Of a DNA stretch of 64,000 nucleotides, positions 25,753 through 34,931 are shown piece by piece; position 1 is the stretch's first letter; each line of letters starts with the position of its first letter. The position numbers and the translations under genes were made by a program. Under the pieces are notes generated by a model that made no database searches, was not told where the DNA came from, and worked only from the letters and a program-made list of their open reading frames with translations. Source of the stretch: Candidatus Nitrososphaera evergladensis SR1 (lineage in GTDB: Archaea > Thermoproteota > Nitrososphaeria > Nitrososphaerales > Nitrososphaeraceae). Where the stretch lies: NCBI RefSeq assembly GCF_000730285.1, contig NZ_CP007174.1, positions 558,001 to 622,000 of the forward strand, in the 5' to 3' direction.

Positions 25753-25959
25753 ATGGGCCGAGTCGAAAAGGGAGTCTCTTGCAGCGTCAGCGGCTGCGAA
25801 AACAAAGCGGAACGTTCGATAAGCGGAAGCAAGGCCGCAATGGCCCCGGACATGGGCCTCAACAGTTCAAAGCACGTCTACCTTTGCCACGAGCACTACA
25901 AGGAATGGAAAAAGGCCAGCAAGGAAGAGAGGGAAAACGAGAGGGCCAGATGGGGCTAA
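25753..25959 (+). CDS. Small zinc-finger protein, unknown
   Basis: A 68-residue protein starting MGRVEKGVSCSVSGCENKAER and ending with a charged helix (EWKKASKEERENERARWG). Metal ligands are CSVSGC early and YLCHEHY later, so a C-C-C-H-type zinc site. A TATA-like TTTTATATAC (25709-25718) is about 40 bp upstream of this ATG and lies inside a longer in-frame extension, excluding the earlier start. It precedes thrS by about 40 bp and could share its transcript. Confidence 0.7.
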   Translation: MGRVEKGVSCSVSGCENKAERSISGSKAAMAPDMGLNSSKHVYLCHEHYKEWKKASKEERENERARWG

Positions 25960-25998
25960 TACACTATAAATTAGCATAAATCCGTGATCAAAAGCGAT

Positions 25999-27894
25999 AT
26001 GCGTCTGCTGCAACTTCATTCTGATTTTATCGAGTACGAGCCCATCGAGAAGGAGATCAAAAGCGCCGAAGAGATACAGTCAAAGGCCAAGGTGAGGCTG
26101 GAAGACCTCGTAGTCGCGTTTGTTGCAGTGGAGACCGGCGACGACGAAAGCGTAGCCAAGGCGGCGGCCGGGGAGATAAAAAAATACATGGACACTGTCA
26201 AGGCGTCAAGGCTTCTTGTCTACCCGTACGCGCACCTGAGCTCCGACCTTGCGGCACCTGATGTAGCGGCAGGCGTTGTCAGGGCGGTTGAAAGCTACGC
26301 CAGAGAATCAGCAAGTGAAGTGCACAGGTCGCCCTTTGGATGGACCAAGTCGTTTAACATAAAGGTCAAGGGCCACCCGCTGGCTGAAAACGCCAAGGCA
26401 ATTTCAAAGCAGGCAGGCGCTGCAGAGGAAGTCCACCTGCACGAGCACGACGAGGGAAAAGAGTCGACGGCGCTAAAGAACGAGGAGAAGCTGAAATCAT
26501 TCTGGTACATACTGCAGCCAGGCGGCACGCTGACCCCTGTAGGCGAATACAAGTTCAAAAAGCAGGATGCAAGCCTCCAGACGCTTGCAAACTATGAAAT
26601 TTCAAAGAACCGCGCGGTGAACCAGCAGCCCGAGCACGTGCGCCTGATGAAAAAGATGGCCATTGCCGACTACGAGCCGGCGTCCGACGTTGGCAACATG
26701 CGCTTTTACCCAAAGGGCCGGCTGATGAAGTCGCTCATCGAGCAGTACGTGACGCGCAGGGTGATGGAGTACGGCGGCATCGAGGTTGAAACGCCAATCA
26801 TGTACGATTCAAAGCATCCGTCGATGGAGAGCTACTTTAACCGCTTTCCTGCAAGGCAGTACAACATCCAGTCTGACAACAAGCAGCTGTTCCTGCGCTT
26901 TGCGGCGTGCTTTGGGCAATTCCTGATAGCAAAGGACATGAACGTATCGTACAAGCACATGCCCTTCAAGCTCTATGAACTGACGCGCTACTCCTTCAGG
27001 CGGGAAAAGTCCGGCGAGCTAGTCGGCCTGCGCCGGCTGCGCGCCTTTACGATGCCGGACTGCCACGCGTTCTGCAAGGACCTTGCGCAGGCAAAGGAAG
27101 AGTTCCGCAAGCGGTTTGAGCTTTCGATAAGCGTGCTCAACGCGCTCGGCCTCCAGAACGAGGATGTCGAGATGGCAATCAGGTTCACGGAGGATTTCTG
27201 GAACGAGAACAAGGACTTCATCACAGAGCTGATAAACAGGTTTGGCAGGCCGGTGCTTGCAGAGGTGTGGAAGGAGCGCTTTTTCTATTTCACGCTAAAG
27301 TGGGAGTTCAACTACGTCGACGGCCTCGGCAAGGCGTCCGCGCTTTCAACCGACCAGATAGACGTCGAAAACGGCAAGCGCTACGGAATAGAGTACGTCG
27401 ACGAGGACGGCACGAAAAAGAACCCGATAATACTGCACAACTCGCCTTCGGGCGCGGTCGAGCGCGTGATGTACGCGCTTATGGAAAAGGCGGCCAAGGT
27501 TTCAAAGACGGGCGGCATACCGTCATTTCCGCTGTGGCTTGCGCACACACAGGTGCGCATCATTTCAGTGGCAAAGGAGCACCTGCAATTCTGCGACAAC
27601 CTTCTTGCGCAGCTGTCTGCAAACCAGATTCGCGCCGACGTTGACGACAGGGACGAGTCTGTGGGGAAAAAGATCCGCGAGTCTGAAACAGAGTGGATAC
27701 GCTACACCATTGTCATCGGCGACAAGGAAGTAGCCTCTGGCAAGCTGGTTGTGCGCGACAGAAATGAGGGCAAGCAGCGTGAAATGACCGTGCAGGAACT
27801 GATAGACGAGGTAAAGGCGCAGACAAAGGACAAGCCCTATCTGCCGCTGAACCTGCCCAGGTACGTTTCGGTCAGGCCGCAGATAATGGCCTAG
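25999..27894 (+). CDS. thrS: Threonyl-tRNA synthetase, archaeal type
   Basis: A 631-residue class II synthetase. The N-terminal 140 residues (RLLQLHSDFIEYEP) are the archaeal editing domain related to D-amino-acid deacylase, which removes mischarged serine. The catalytic core has MRFYPKGRLMKSLIE, the motif 2 loop YSFRREKSGELVGLRR, and the late VERVMYALME. The anticodon-binding domain starts at HTQVRIISV. A GTG at 25984 is in frame, but archaeal ThrRS starts at the MRLLQLH equivalent, so 25999 is chosen. Confidence 0.95.
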   Translation: MRLLQLHSDFIEYEPIEKEIKSAEEIQSKAKVRLEDLVVAFVAVETGDDESVAKAAAGEIKKYMDTVKASRLLVYPYAHLSSDLAAPDVAAGVVRAVESYARESASEVHRSPFGWTKSFNIKVKGHPLAENAKAISKQAGAAEEVHLHEHDEGKESTALKNEEKLKSFWYILQPGGTLTPVGEYKFKKQDASLQTLANYEISKNRAVNQQPEHVRLMKKMAIADYEPASDVGNMRFYPKGRLMKSLIEQYVTRRVMEYGGIEVETPIMYDSKHPSMESYFNRFPARQYNIQSDNKQLFLRFAACFGQFLIAKDMNVSYKHMPFKLYELTRYSFRREKSGELVGLRRLRAFTMPDCHAFCKDLAQAKEEFRKRFELSISVLNALGLQNEDVEMAIRFTEDFWNENKDFITELINRFGRPVLAEVWKERFFYFTLKWEFNYVDGLGKASALSTDQIDVENGKRYGIEYVDEDGTKKNPIILHNSPSGAVERVMYALMEKAAKVSKTGGIPSFPLWLAHTQVRIISVAKEHLQFCDNLLAQLSANQIRADVDDRDESVGKKIRESETEWIRYTIVIGDKEVASGKLVVRDRNEGKQREMTVQELIDEVKAQTKDKPYLPLNLPRYVSVRPQIMA

Positions 27895-27987
27895 ATAACG
27901 GCCAAACCAGTATGTCACTCTGCCGCATCATAAAAGAAGTAAGTGTTGTTTGACGTGTTCCACTGGAAGTACGCCCCTCACCCCCTG

Positions 27988-28923
27988 CTAGCGTGCATAC
28001 TTGCGCGCTAGTATCCGCAAAAGCGTTTGGGTGGCAAGCGCGCCTTCCCGGTAGTCATCATTCTTCAGGCCGACTTCGACCATGTCCATACCTATCAGCC
28101 TGGCCGATGGATGTACTGCCTTAATCAAGCGCAACACTTGGAACGGGTCGAGGCCGTACGGCTCGGGTGTTCCTGTACAGGGCACGTACGGAAGATCATA
28201 GGCGTCAATGTCAAACGAGATGTAGATGTTCCTGCCTGCCGTCTTTTTGGCAAGGAAATCCGCGACTTTGTCAAGGTCGTCATGCACCTGCCATGCATCA
28301 AACGTTGTCACGCCATTCTTGATAGCAGTATCGTTTTCCTCTCTATCTGTCTGGCGGATGCCTATCTGCACGAGATCCTTGCCCGGTATGTATTCTAGCA
28401 AATGGTAAAAGGGCGTCGTATGGCACATTTTCATACCTTCGTACTCGGCCTTCATGTCGCGGTGTGCGTCAAAGTGTATGACAAACGGCTCTTCGCCTGC
28501 AAGCACCTTTAATTGATAGTATGAGAGCGTGTGCTCGCCTCCAAGCATAACTGGGATCTTGCCATTTTCCCGCAGAGTCGATACAACCTGCGGAATCGTC
28601 CTATCAAGGTACGCAAACATAGTTTTTGCGCCCTTGTTCTTTGGTGGCATTTTCAGATCGCCAAGGTCAAATATAGAGCTCAACTCGTAAACGTCGGCCT
28701 TTTCGTCCAACACAAACGTTTCTATCTGCCGGGCAGACGTGAGCCTGATTGCTTCCGGGCCCCTTGCTGTGCCCCTGCCAAACGACGTAGTCGCGTCAAG
28801 AGGAACGCCGTAAACTGCAACTTTTGCTTCCTGAAATGAGATCCTGACCGGCGTATCGGCAAAACTATAGCCTGCCTTCGTCTTTTCCGGCACAACGAAC
28901 AGGTCGAAAAAGCCTTTATCCAA
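27988..28923 (-). CDS. Agmatinase/arginase (ureohydrolase) family protein
   Basis: A 311-residue manganese ureohydrolase. Metal-binding motifs are GGEHTLS, HFDAHRDM and SFDIDAYD, and the fold-typical GVPLDATTSFGRGTARGPEAIR is present. Agmatinase would give putrescine plus urea for polyamine synthesis, and arginase would give ornithine. Archaeal family members are most often agmatinases, but specificity is not readable here. The start is TTG. It lies 43 bp downstream of polB on the same strand. Confidence 0.85.
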   Translation of the reverse strand: MDKGFFDLFVVPEKTKAGYSFADTPVRISFQEAKVAVYGVPLDATTSFGRGTARGPEAIRLTSARQIETFVLDEKADVYELSSIFDLGDLKMPPKNKGAKTMFAYLDRTIPQVVSTLRENGKIPVMLGGEHTLSYYQLKVLAGEEPFVIHFDAHRDMKAEYEGMKMCHTTPFYHLLEYIPGKDLVQIGIRQTDREENDTAIKNGVTTFDAWQVHDDLDKVADFLAKKTAGRNIYISFDIDAYDLPYVPCTGTPEPYGLDPFQVLRLIKAVHPSARLIGMDMVEVGLKNDDYREGALATQTLLRILARKYAR

Positions 28924-28966
28924 ATCCTCTTTTTCTCAAAAAGCGCGGATAATAAACCTACTACTA

Positions 28967-31657
28967 CTATACTGAAGGCTTGCTCCAAAAGAGCTCGTCA
29001 AGGCTCTGCTGGCGGGGCTTGCCCAACACCGACTTGAAGTCAAAGCTGAGCGCTCCAAGCACCTGATCGAACGTTGACTCCATAGCCTCCAGGTATTTCT
29101 CTGTGTCAATCTCTTCGGGCTTGGCAAGCTCTACCGGCTTGACCCCGTCGCCGTTCTTTGTCTTGACGTACGAGATGATGTCGCCGGCCTTGATCTCCTT
29201 GCCCCTGTCTGCAAGCAGTTTTGCCGCCTTGATGTGCTGCGGCAGGCCCTTGTAGGTCTCTATCTGAGAGGCTTTGCCGTCCATCGTCTTGACAGAGTTT
29301 ACTTTTTTGCCATAGCTTGCAAGCGACTTGTTTATCATGACGTTGAAGCTAAGGTCCGGCGTCGGGATCTTGTGCGCCTCCAGGTTCTTGGCGTCGCGCT
29401 GGATGATGTTCTTGATGCTCTCCTTTGCGCTTTCAAAGTCCTTCTGGGAGCCGACCCTGCCAAGTATGTTGAGGATCTCGTAGAATGCGTTGCGTATGAA
29501 GGGAGGCGTGTGCGACTTTTTGCCTGTCAATCCTTTGACGTCTACCGTGCCGTCCGGCAAGACGCCGAGGTAGTTCTTTTTCAGGTCGCTGAAAACGACG
29601 TAGCGATACTGCTTGTCTATTTCCAGGTCGACTCCAAGCTGGTCCTTAGCCCACCCGACTACCTTATTTATTGACTCTTGCGAAGGCTCTTTGAGAAAGA
29701 GCGAGTCGGTGTCGCCGTACACTACTTCGATGCCAAGCTCCTTGCACTTGTCTATAGTAGCATTGATGGTGTTCCTGCCGATTGCGGCAGTCGCGTCGGC
29801 GACAGGCAGGCAATACAATGGAAATATCTCGGCGCCCATGACTCCATAGCTTGCGTTCAAAATGACCTTGATAGCCTGGCTTACCACGTTGTAGAGCTGG
29901 CGCTCTTGTGCAGGGAGCGTCTTGTCCTTTGAGAGGAACTTGTAATAGTTGACCCGCAGGTCACGGAGCGAGCCGATAAGAAGCGACGAAAGCCCTTTTC
30001 TCTGCTGGCAGACCCAGTGGGTTGTGCCCTCTATCTTGCCTGTTTCTCTGCACCGCGGGTGCACGCAGTTTATCGTCTCGTACGAGAGGTTGTGCACCTT
30101 GATGATGCTTGGGTATAGCGACGCAAAGTCAAGGACGACGACATTAAAGTGGATGCCCGGAGTCGGCTCGACTACCTCCCCGCCGCGATACTTTTTCTCC
30201 TTGATGACGGCAGCGGTGGACGCAGTGCCTTTCTCATGCAGCTCGTCTGTCCGGGGTATCAACTCGTTTCTCTGCCTGTGCTCGTAGTACAGTATGCCCC
30301 TGATCCACTGGTTGACTCCAAAGCGGGCAATGTCGTCGACTGACAGGCGCCCTATTCTCGCAATGACGACCAACAGCTTCATGAGCAGGTTGTCGCCAAA
30401 GCTGGTTAGGCGGAACGTCAGCTCGGCGTCTTTCATGCAGTATTCCGCAAGCGTCTGCATCGGAAGGTCGCTTATGTCGCCTTCAAATTCCAGCTTGCTG
30501 TCTTCTAAAAGCGCCTCGCAGATGGCATTGAGCGTGAATTCCGTGTATTTCCGGCTAAACGCGTAGATCTGTATAGAGCGGTTCTGGAACGTGCGGAAAA
30601 GGTCGATGTGGATGCCGTGGCGTATCCCCACCGGCTCGGCCTGCATTCCGTGCTTGATGAACGACTCTTTCTTGATTATTATCGGAACGGCGTCCCTTGG
30701 GATTGCCTTGCCGTCGCTACTGATGCGCGCGTCCTGCGAGCGCGCATAAAGGTACGGAAGGTCAAAGTCGTCGCCGTTGAACGTCAGGATTATGGGATAA
30801 GAGTTGATTATCGCAAAGGCTTTTTCCAAGAGCTCTTTTTCATTCTTGCACACCTCGGCTTCCTTGACGAGGGGCTTGCCGTTGTCGACCATGTTCTCGC
30901 CAAGCACCAAGACCTTGCGCAGACCGTCGCTTCCCGCAAAGCCCACTGCGGTGACGCGCCTGTCGTGGTCGCGGGGCGTAGGCATCCTGCCTTCTTCTGA
31001 CTCAACTTCAATGTCTACTGCAACCCTCTTGAGCTCAGGTATGGGCTGGTTGAGCAGGTTGGCCCACGTAGTCACGTACTGCCTGTATTCCTTGCCGCCC
31101 TCTCCTTCCTCCTTTATCTTGTCCCACAACAGGTTTTTGAGCTCAAACTCGACCTTGTCAGAGATCTTGTACATGTGCTGTTCTATCTTGTCGCCGTGCC
31201 TGACGTAATAGGTGCCCGGTATCAGGCCCCTGTCGTAAAGGTAGTTTTCATGATACTTGATGTCGGCCTCCCAGCAGCGCACCTTTTCGCGCAGGCTGTT
31301 GTCGGTGCCGCCTATTGAAAGCGGGTCCGGCGCAGTTATTTTTAGCACGTCAATTTCTTGGTCGGCGATTACGTCCTTTTTCTTCATGCGCTCGACCTTG
31401 TACTTTGTCTCCTTTGCTACTATCTGGTCAACCGTGTCGGCGTACTGGATCTTGCTATAGGCATACGGCACATGGCCTGTCCTGTCGCGCCAGTGGTAGA
31501 TGACGTTGTCACGTGGGTCATAGAACTTTAGGTATACCTTTCTTTCCTCGCCAGAGTAAACTGCAGAAAGCAAAAGGGCCGGCCTGTCCTCCGGCATCTC
31601 GGGGAGATCGTCAAAGCGCTTTCTCCTTTCCTGTGTAAAAACTTCTTGCTGCGCCAA
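28967..31657 (-). CDS. polB: Family B DNA polymerase
   Basis: An 896-residue replicative-type polymerase. The 3'-5' exonuclease motifs are VAVDIEVESE (ExoI), FNGDDFDLPYLYAR (ExoII) and YCMKDAELTF (ExoIII). Polymerase motifs are DFASLYPSIIKVHNLSYETI (motif A), ILNASYGVMGAE (motif B) and VYGDTDSLF (motif C). The C-terminus LDELFW resembles a PIP box for PCNA binding. The start is TTG and there is no intein. It is divergent from the FAD oxidoreductase gene, 110 bp away. Confidence 0.96.
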   Translation of the reverse strand: MAQQEVFTQERRKRFDDLPEMPEDRPALLLSAVYSGEERKVYLKFYDPRDNVIYHWRDRTGHVPYAYSKIQYADTVDQIVAKETKYKVERMKKKDVIADQEIDVLKITAPDPLSIGGTDNSLREKVRCWEADIKYHENYLYDRGLIPGTYYVRHGDKIEQHMYKISDKVEFELKNLLWDKIKEEGEGGKEYRQYVTTWANLLNQPIPELKRVAVDIEVESEEGRMPTPRDHDRRVTAVGFAGSDGLRKVLVLGENMVDNGKPLVKEAEVCKNEKELLEKAFAIINSYPIILTFNGDDFDLPYLYARSQDARISSDGKAIPRDAVPIIIKKESFIKHGMQAEPVGIRHGIHIDLFRTFQNRSIQIYAFSRKYTEFTLNAICEALLEDSKLEFEGDISDLPMQTLAEYCMKDAELTFRLTSFGDNLLMKLLVVIARIGRLSVDDIARFGVNQWIRGILYYEHRQRNELIPRTDELHEKGTASTAAVIKEKKYRGGEVVEPTPGIHFNVVVLDFASLYPSIIKVHNLSYETINCVHPRCRETGKIEGTTHWVCQQRKGLSSLLIGSLRDLRVNYYKFLSKDKTLPAQERQLYNVVSQAIKVILNASYGVMGAEIFPLYCLPVADATAAIGRNTINATIDKCKELGIEVVYGDTDSLFLKEPSQESINKVVGWAKDQLGVDLEIDKQYRYVVFSDLKKNYLGVLPDGTVDVKGLTGKKSHTPPFIRNAFYEILNILGRVGSQKDFESAKESIKNIIQRDAKNLEAHKIPTPDLSFNVMINKSLASYGKKVNSVKTMDGKASQIETYKGLPQHIKAAKLLADRGKEIKAGDIISYVKTKNGDGVKPVELAKPEEIDTEKYLEAMESTFDQVLGALSFDFKSVLGKPRQQSLDELFWSKPSV

Positions 31658-31766
31658 TCCTCAATGACTCTCGCAACATATATCATATTAAACGTTTTAC
31701 AGCCATCGTCATCATCATCATCATCGTTGTTCCAAGAACAAATATAGTCACGAGTGCGATCTTGTC

Positions 31767-33083
31767 TTGCGCTTGCACTACTCTGTCGCCGTGATAGGAG
31801 GCGGAATCCTCGGCACCTCGATTGCGTATTTCCTCTCCGGGCAGGCAAGGGACCCGGGCTCTGTAGCTCTGGTAGAACAAGAGCTTGACATAGCCCGGCA
31901 TACTAGCAGCCGAAACACCGGCAAGGTGCACGCGCCCTTTCTCTACGACCCTGCAAAGAAAAAGCTGTTTGCCAAGGCCGCGTCGCTTGGCTTTGAAATG
32001 TGGGAAAAGTTCGCGCAGGCCCGGGGCCTTCCGTTCAAGCGCGACGGCGTACTTGAAGTGGCGACCGACGAGCGAGGCATGGACCGCCTGCACAAGTACA
32101 TGTCATGGGGCGAGGCAAACGGCCTTGCCAAGGACGACTTGATGCTTCTGGACAAGGCCGCTGTCAAAAAGATGGAGCCAAGTGTGCAGTGCGAGGCGGC
32201 CATATACTGCGGCAAGGACGGCTCTGTTGACTATGGCTCGTTCTCACGCGCCCTCTTGCAGGACCTCCGGTCGTTTGGATGCGCAGTGCTCCTTGGCCAC
32301 TGCGTCACGCGGATAGAAAATAACAGCAAGGCCGGCGCATACGTCATATCGACCCGGCAGGGCCGCAAGATTGAAGCAGAGTTTATCGTAAACGCCGCAG
32401 GTGGGAACGCGGTGGATATTGCGCACTCGATGAGCATCGCCCGGGAATACACCGACCTGCACTTCCGGGGCGAGTACTGGCAGGCGCCAGAACAGTACCG
32501 TGATTTGACTAGGCTGTCCGTGTATTCTGTTCCGCGGCATTCAGAGTATCCGTTCCTTGACCCGCACTGGATAGTGAGGGCGGATGGCAGGCGCGAGGTG
32601 GGGCCAAACGCCGTGCCCGTCTTTGGGCCGTACGCCTATTCTCTTGGCAGAAACATTGCAGACATGCTCCCCAAGATAATCGAGTCGTCGGCGACAGGCG
32701 CCCGCAAGGTGTTCTTTGACAGGCAGTTCCTGTCGCTTGCAAGCACAGAGCTGAAAAGCTCACTTTCAAAAACTGCGATGATAAACAGGGTCAGGGAATT
32801 TCTGCCCGCACTAAAGCCTTCTGCCTTTACCGAGCGGGGAACGGCAGGCATACGCTCGTCTGTCATTGACAGCGAAGGCAAGTTCGTCCCTGACACGCTC
32901 ATCCTAAAACGCGATTCGTCTGTGCACGTGCTGAACTACAATTCGCCGGGCGCAACTGGCGCGCTCCCGATGGCCGCAAAGGTGGCTATGCAGGTGATAG
33001 AGGCAGGCGTGCTTGCAACAACCTCAACAGGCAAAGCCCTGACAATGTGGGACCCTGCGGAAATAGCACTTAGGATGTCCTGA
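31767..33083 (+). CDS. FAD-dependent oxidoreductase, L-2-hydroxyglutarate oxidase-like
   Basis: A 438-residue DAO-family flavoprotein. The Rossmann FAD motif is VAVIGGGILGTSIAYFLSG with the acidic VEQE following. RHTSSRNTGKVHAPFLYDP and FLDPHWIVRADGRREVGPNAVPVFG are features of the LhgO group that oxidises L-2-hydroxyglutarate to 2-oxoglutarate. The C-terminal GKALTMWDP tail is not part of the core. TTG start. Substrate is inferred by family resemblance; related 2-hydroxyacid or amine oxidation is possible. Confidence 0.82.
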   Translation: MRLHYSVAVIGGGILGTSIAYFLSGQARDPGSVALVEQELDIARHTSSRNTGKVHAPFLYDPAKKKLFAKAASLGFEMWEKFAQARGLPFKRDGVLEVATDERGMDRLHKYMSWGEANGLAKDDLMLLDKAAVKKMEPSVQCEAAIYCGKDGSVDYGSFSRALLQDLRSFGCAVLLGHCVTRIENNSKAGAYVISTRQGRKIEAEFIVNAAGGNAVDIAHSMSIAREYTDLHFRGEYWQAPEQYRDLTRLSVYSVPRHSEYPFLDPHWIVRADGRREVGPNAVPVFGPYAYSLGRNIADMLPKIIESSATGARKVFFDRQFLSLASTELKSSLSKTAMINRVREFLPALKPSAFTERGTAGIRSSVIDSEGKFVPDTLILKRDSSVHVLNYNSPGATGALPMAAKVAMQVIEAGVLATTSTGKALTMWDPAEIALRMS

Positions 33084-33176
33084 TGCGCATATGCGAACAA
33101 ACTATGGTCTTGGTAGGCGAGGGACTGTAGATATGTCATGCAAGAACAATAATGAAAAAGATAAGCAACTCGTGTA

Positions 33177-33632
33177 TTAGCTAGATGTTGTTGTCCATCT
33201 ATCTGCATCCATTGCATCAATGGAATTCCTGATAGCAGCGGCTGCCAGCTGCTTATCTTCTGTTACAAAAGAAAGGTTATGAATCAGACAGTAGTGAAGG
33301 TAGCTTGCGTCATAGAAGGTTAGGTTTTCTTTCTTTGCGAGTTCAAATATGTCTAGTAGTAACGCTGGATTGCACTGATAAGTTAGAATGGTTATTTGCT
33401 CTGCAATCTTTTCATATGCGTGTAATAAGAGCTTTGTACCCTCTTCTGCTGATGGTCGAGGAGAAGAATCCTTTACATTTCTCTTTCCAAGAATATTCAA
33501 AACTGCATTACCGTATTCGTAGAATGTAAGGTCCAATATGTGGCATTTTTTGCTTAGTCTCTGGTATTGCTTGGCCTTTAAAATGTACAATAACGAACTA
33601 GTATCGAACAGAAAGCTATCTTTCTTTGTCAT
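33177..33632 (-). CDS. vapC: PIN-domain toxin (VapC-like)
   Basis: A 151-residue PIN ribonuclease-type protein. The N-terminal FLFDTSSLLYIL supplies the first catalytic Asp, LTFYEYGNAVLN a conserved Glu, and LTFYDASYLHYCL the central Asp with the following motif, then FVTEDKQL. PIN toxins cleave RNA, often tRNA or rRNA. The antitoxin gene (33654-33884) lies 21 bp upstream on the same strand, forming a standard VapBC operon. Confidence 0.85.
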   Translation of the reverse strand: MTKKDSFLFDTSSLLYILKAKQYQRLSKKCHILDLTFYEYGNAVLNILGKRNVKDSSPRPSAEEGTKLLLHAYEKIAEQITILTYQCNPALLLDIFELAKKENLTFYDASYLHYCLIHNLSFVTEDKQLAAAAIRNSIDAMDADRWTTTSS

Positions 33633-33653
33633 ATGCCTGTTATCCCGTCGTTA

Positions 33654-33884
33654 TTATCTTGCTTCTCTGCTTTTTCGAACTGCCGTTACAATATCTTGTT
33701 TGGTTACATCTTCTAGGACATCTGCAGCCTTCTCAAGCATCTTCTTGCGCTCTTCTTTTTGTAACTTTTCCAGTTCTTCTTCGACCTTTTCCTTTGCAAT
33801 CTTTGAAACGTTCAATCCGTACTTTTTTGCTAAATCTTTTAGCTCCTTGCTTAGCCTAAAGCTTACCGTCTCTGTGGCCAACAA
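33654..33884 (-). CDS. vapB: VapB-like antitoxin
   Basis: A 76-residue protein with an N-terminal DNA-binding ribbon-helix-helix (TETVSFRLSKELKDLAKKYG then NVSKIAKEKVEEEL), a charged helix and a C-terminal toxin-binding part (VLEDVTKQDIVTAVRKS). It would neutralise the VapC encoded 21 bp downstream and repress the operon. The divergent promoter region toward nurA contains TGTTTTCAACAAACA-like and TTGTTGAACA-like repeats, which may be its operators. Confidence 0.82.
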   Translation of the reverse strand: MLATETVSFRLSKELKDLAKKYGLNVSKIAKEKVEEELEKLQKEERKKMLEKAADVLEDVTKQDIVTAVRKSREAR

Positions 33885-34073
33885 TTCACTTTGTGTTGTT
33901 TACAATATAATGTTTACGCATGCAGTATACAAGTGTATGTTTTCAACAAACATCCCAACTATCCCAAGTATTTGTGTACCTGTGCTTTGGAGTTTTGATA
34001 TATTGTTGAACATATGCCTGTGTATATGCTTGATCATTTTTAATTAGGGGTGTTAACGCTAGCAGTTGCGGTT

Positions 34074-34931
34074 GTGTTCAACGAGCTAATACTTGACGCC
34101 ATTAAGAATAGGGAAGCCAAACTGGCACGTTTGAAAGACGCAAATCATAATCACATAATTGCAGAAGCAAAATCTCGCTGGGTAGCTCATGATGCCAAGC
34201 CACAAGTTTGCATGTCCGCAGGAGTAGATTCTAGCTGGAATAAGCGGGCACTACAGGGCTTTGACCTGTATGCGATAGCGGCAGTGGCAGTCACGAGCAC
34301 AAACGAGATCATCGCAAAAGAGTGGGACAACGACATAGGTGGTTCCATCCGCGCCGAGCAGCTAGAATCAAGGGCGATGGAAATGGAGTCTTTAGTGGCA
34401 CAAAAGGCTCACGCAAGCGGAATGGTGAAAATCGTGTGCGTAGATGGCTCGCTGATTTCGAGATTGCTAAAGAGCACGCCTAGTGTGGCAGTAGAGACTG
34501 TCAGAAAATATGGTGACGCCATATTCATCTCCAAGACATCTGAAAGCAGGTCGCAATTTGGCGCTCTGGGCTCAAGGGCAGGCGACATCTACTACTACCG
34601 GCAAGCGACCATGCAAGCAGGGTTTAGTGTGCCTGCGCAGGTTCAATCCAGAGGTGGATCTGTGTACGAAATCTACATGCGCCTTCGAGCTGGTATGCCT
34701 GTCCTTCGCGTAGAGCTAATAAAGGGATCCTCGTCTTCGTTTGCCAGTGCATCGGAGCAGGAAATAAGGAACATGATGGATCTGTTACGGTACCATTCTG
34801 TCTCTGGATATCCATACTGCTTGAAACTAGCGCACAAAAACTGCAAGATAAGCAATGATGATATAGACAGACTCGCAAGCATATACGGCTTGCAAAATGA
34901 ACCCGGGGCGAGGGATGCGTTAAATGAATGA
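34074..34931 (+). CDS. nurA: NurA 5'-3' nuclease domain protein
   Basis: A 285-residue nuclease that works with HerA to resect DNA ends for recombination repair. The catalytic pattern is AGVDSSWNKRALQGFDLYAI near residue 48, then IVCVDGSLISRL. A GTG at 34050 would add eight residues, but the TATA-like TTTTTAATTAG (34036-34046) lies about 30 bp before 34074, so the GTG at 34074 is preferred. It overlaps herA by 8 bp, indicating co-translation. Confidence 0.87.
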   Translation: MFNELILDAIKNREAKLARLKDANHNHIIAEAKSRWVAHDAKPQVCMSAGVDSSWNKRALQGFDLYAIAAVAVTSTNEIIAKEWDNDIGGSIRAEQLESRAMEMESLVAQKAHASGMVKIVCVDGSLISRLLKSTPSVAVETVRKYGDAIFISKTSESRSQFGALGSRAGDIYYYRQATMQAGFSVPAQVQSRGGSVYEIYMRLRAGMPVLRVELIKGSSSSFASASEQEIRNMMDLLRYHSVSGYPYCLKLAHKNCKISNDDIDRLASIYGLQNEPGARDALNE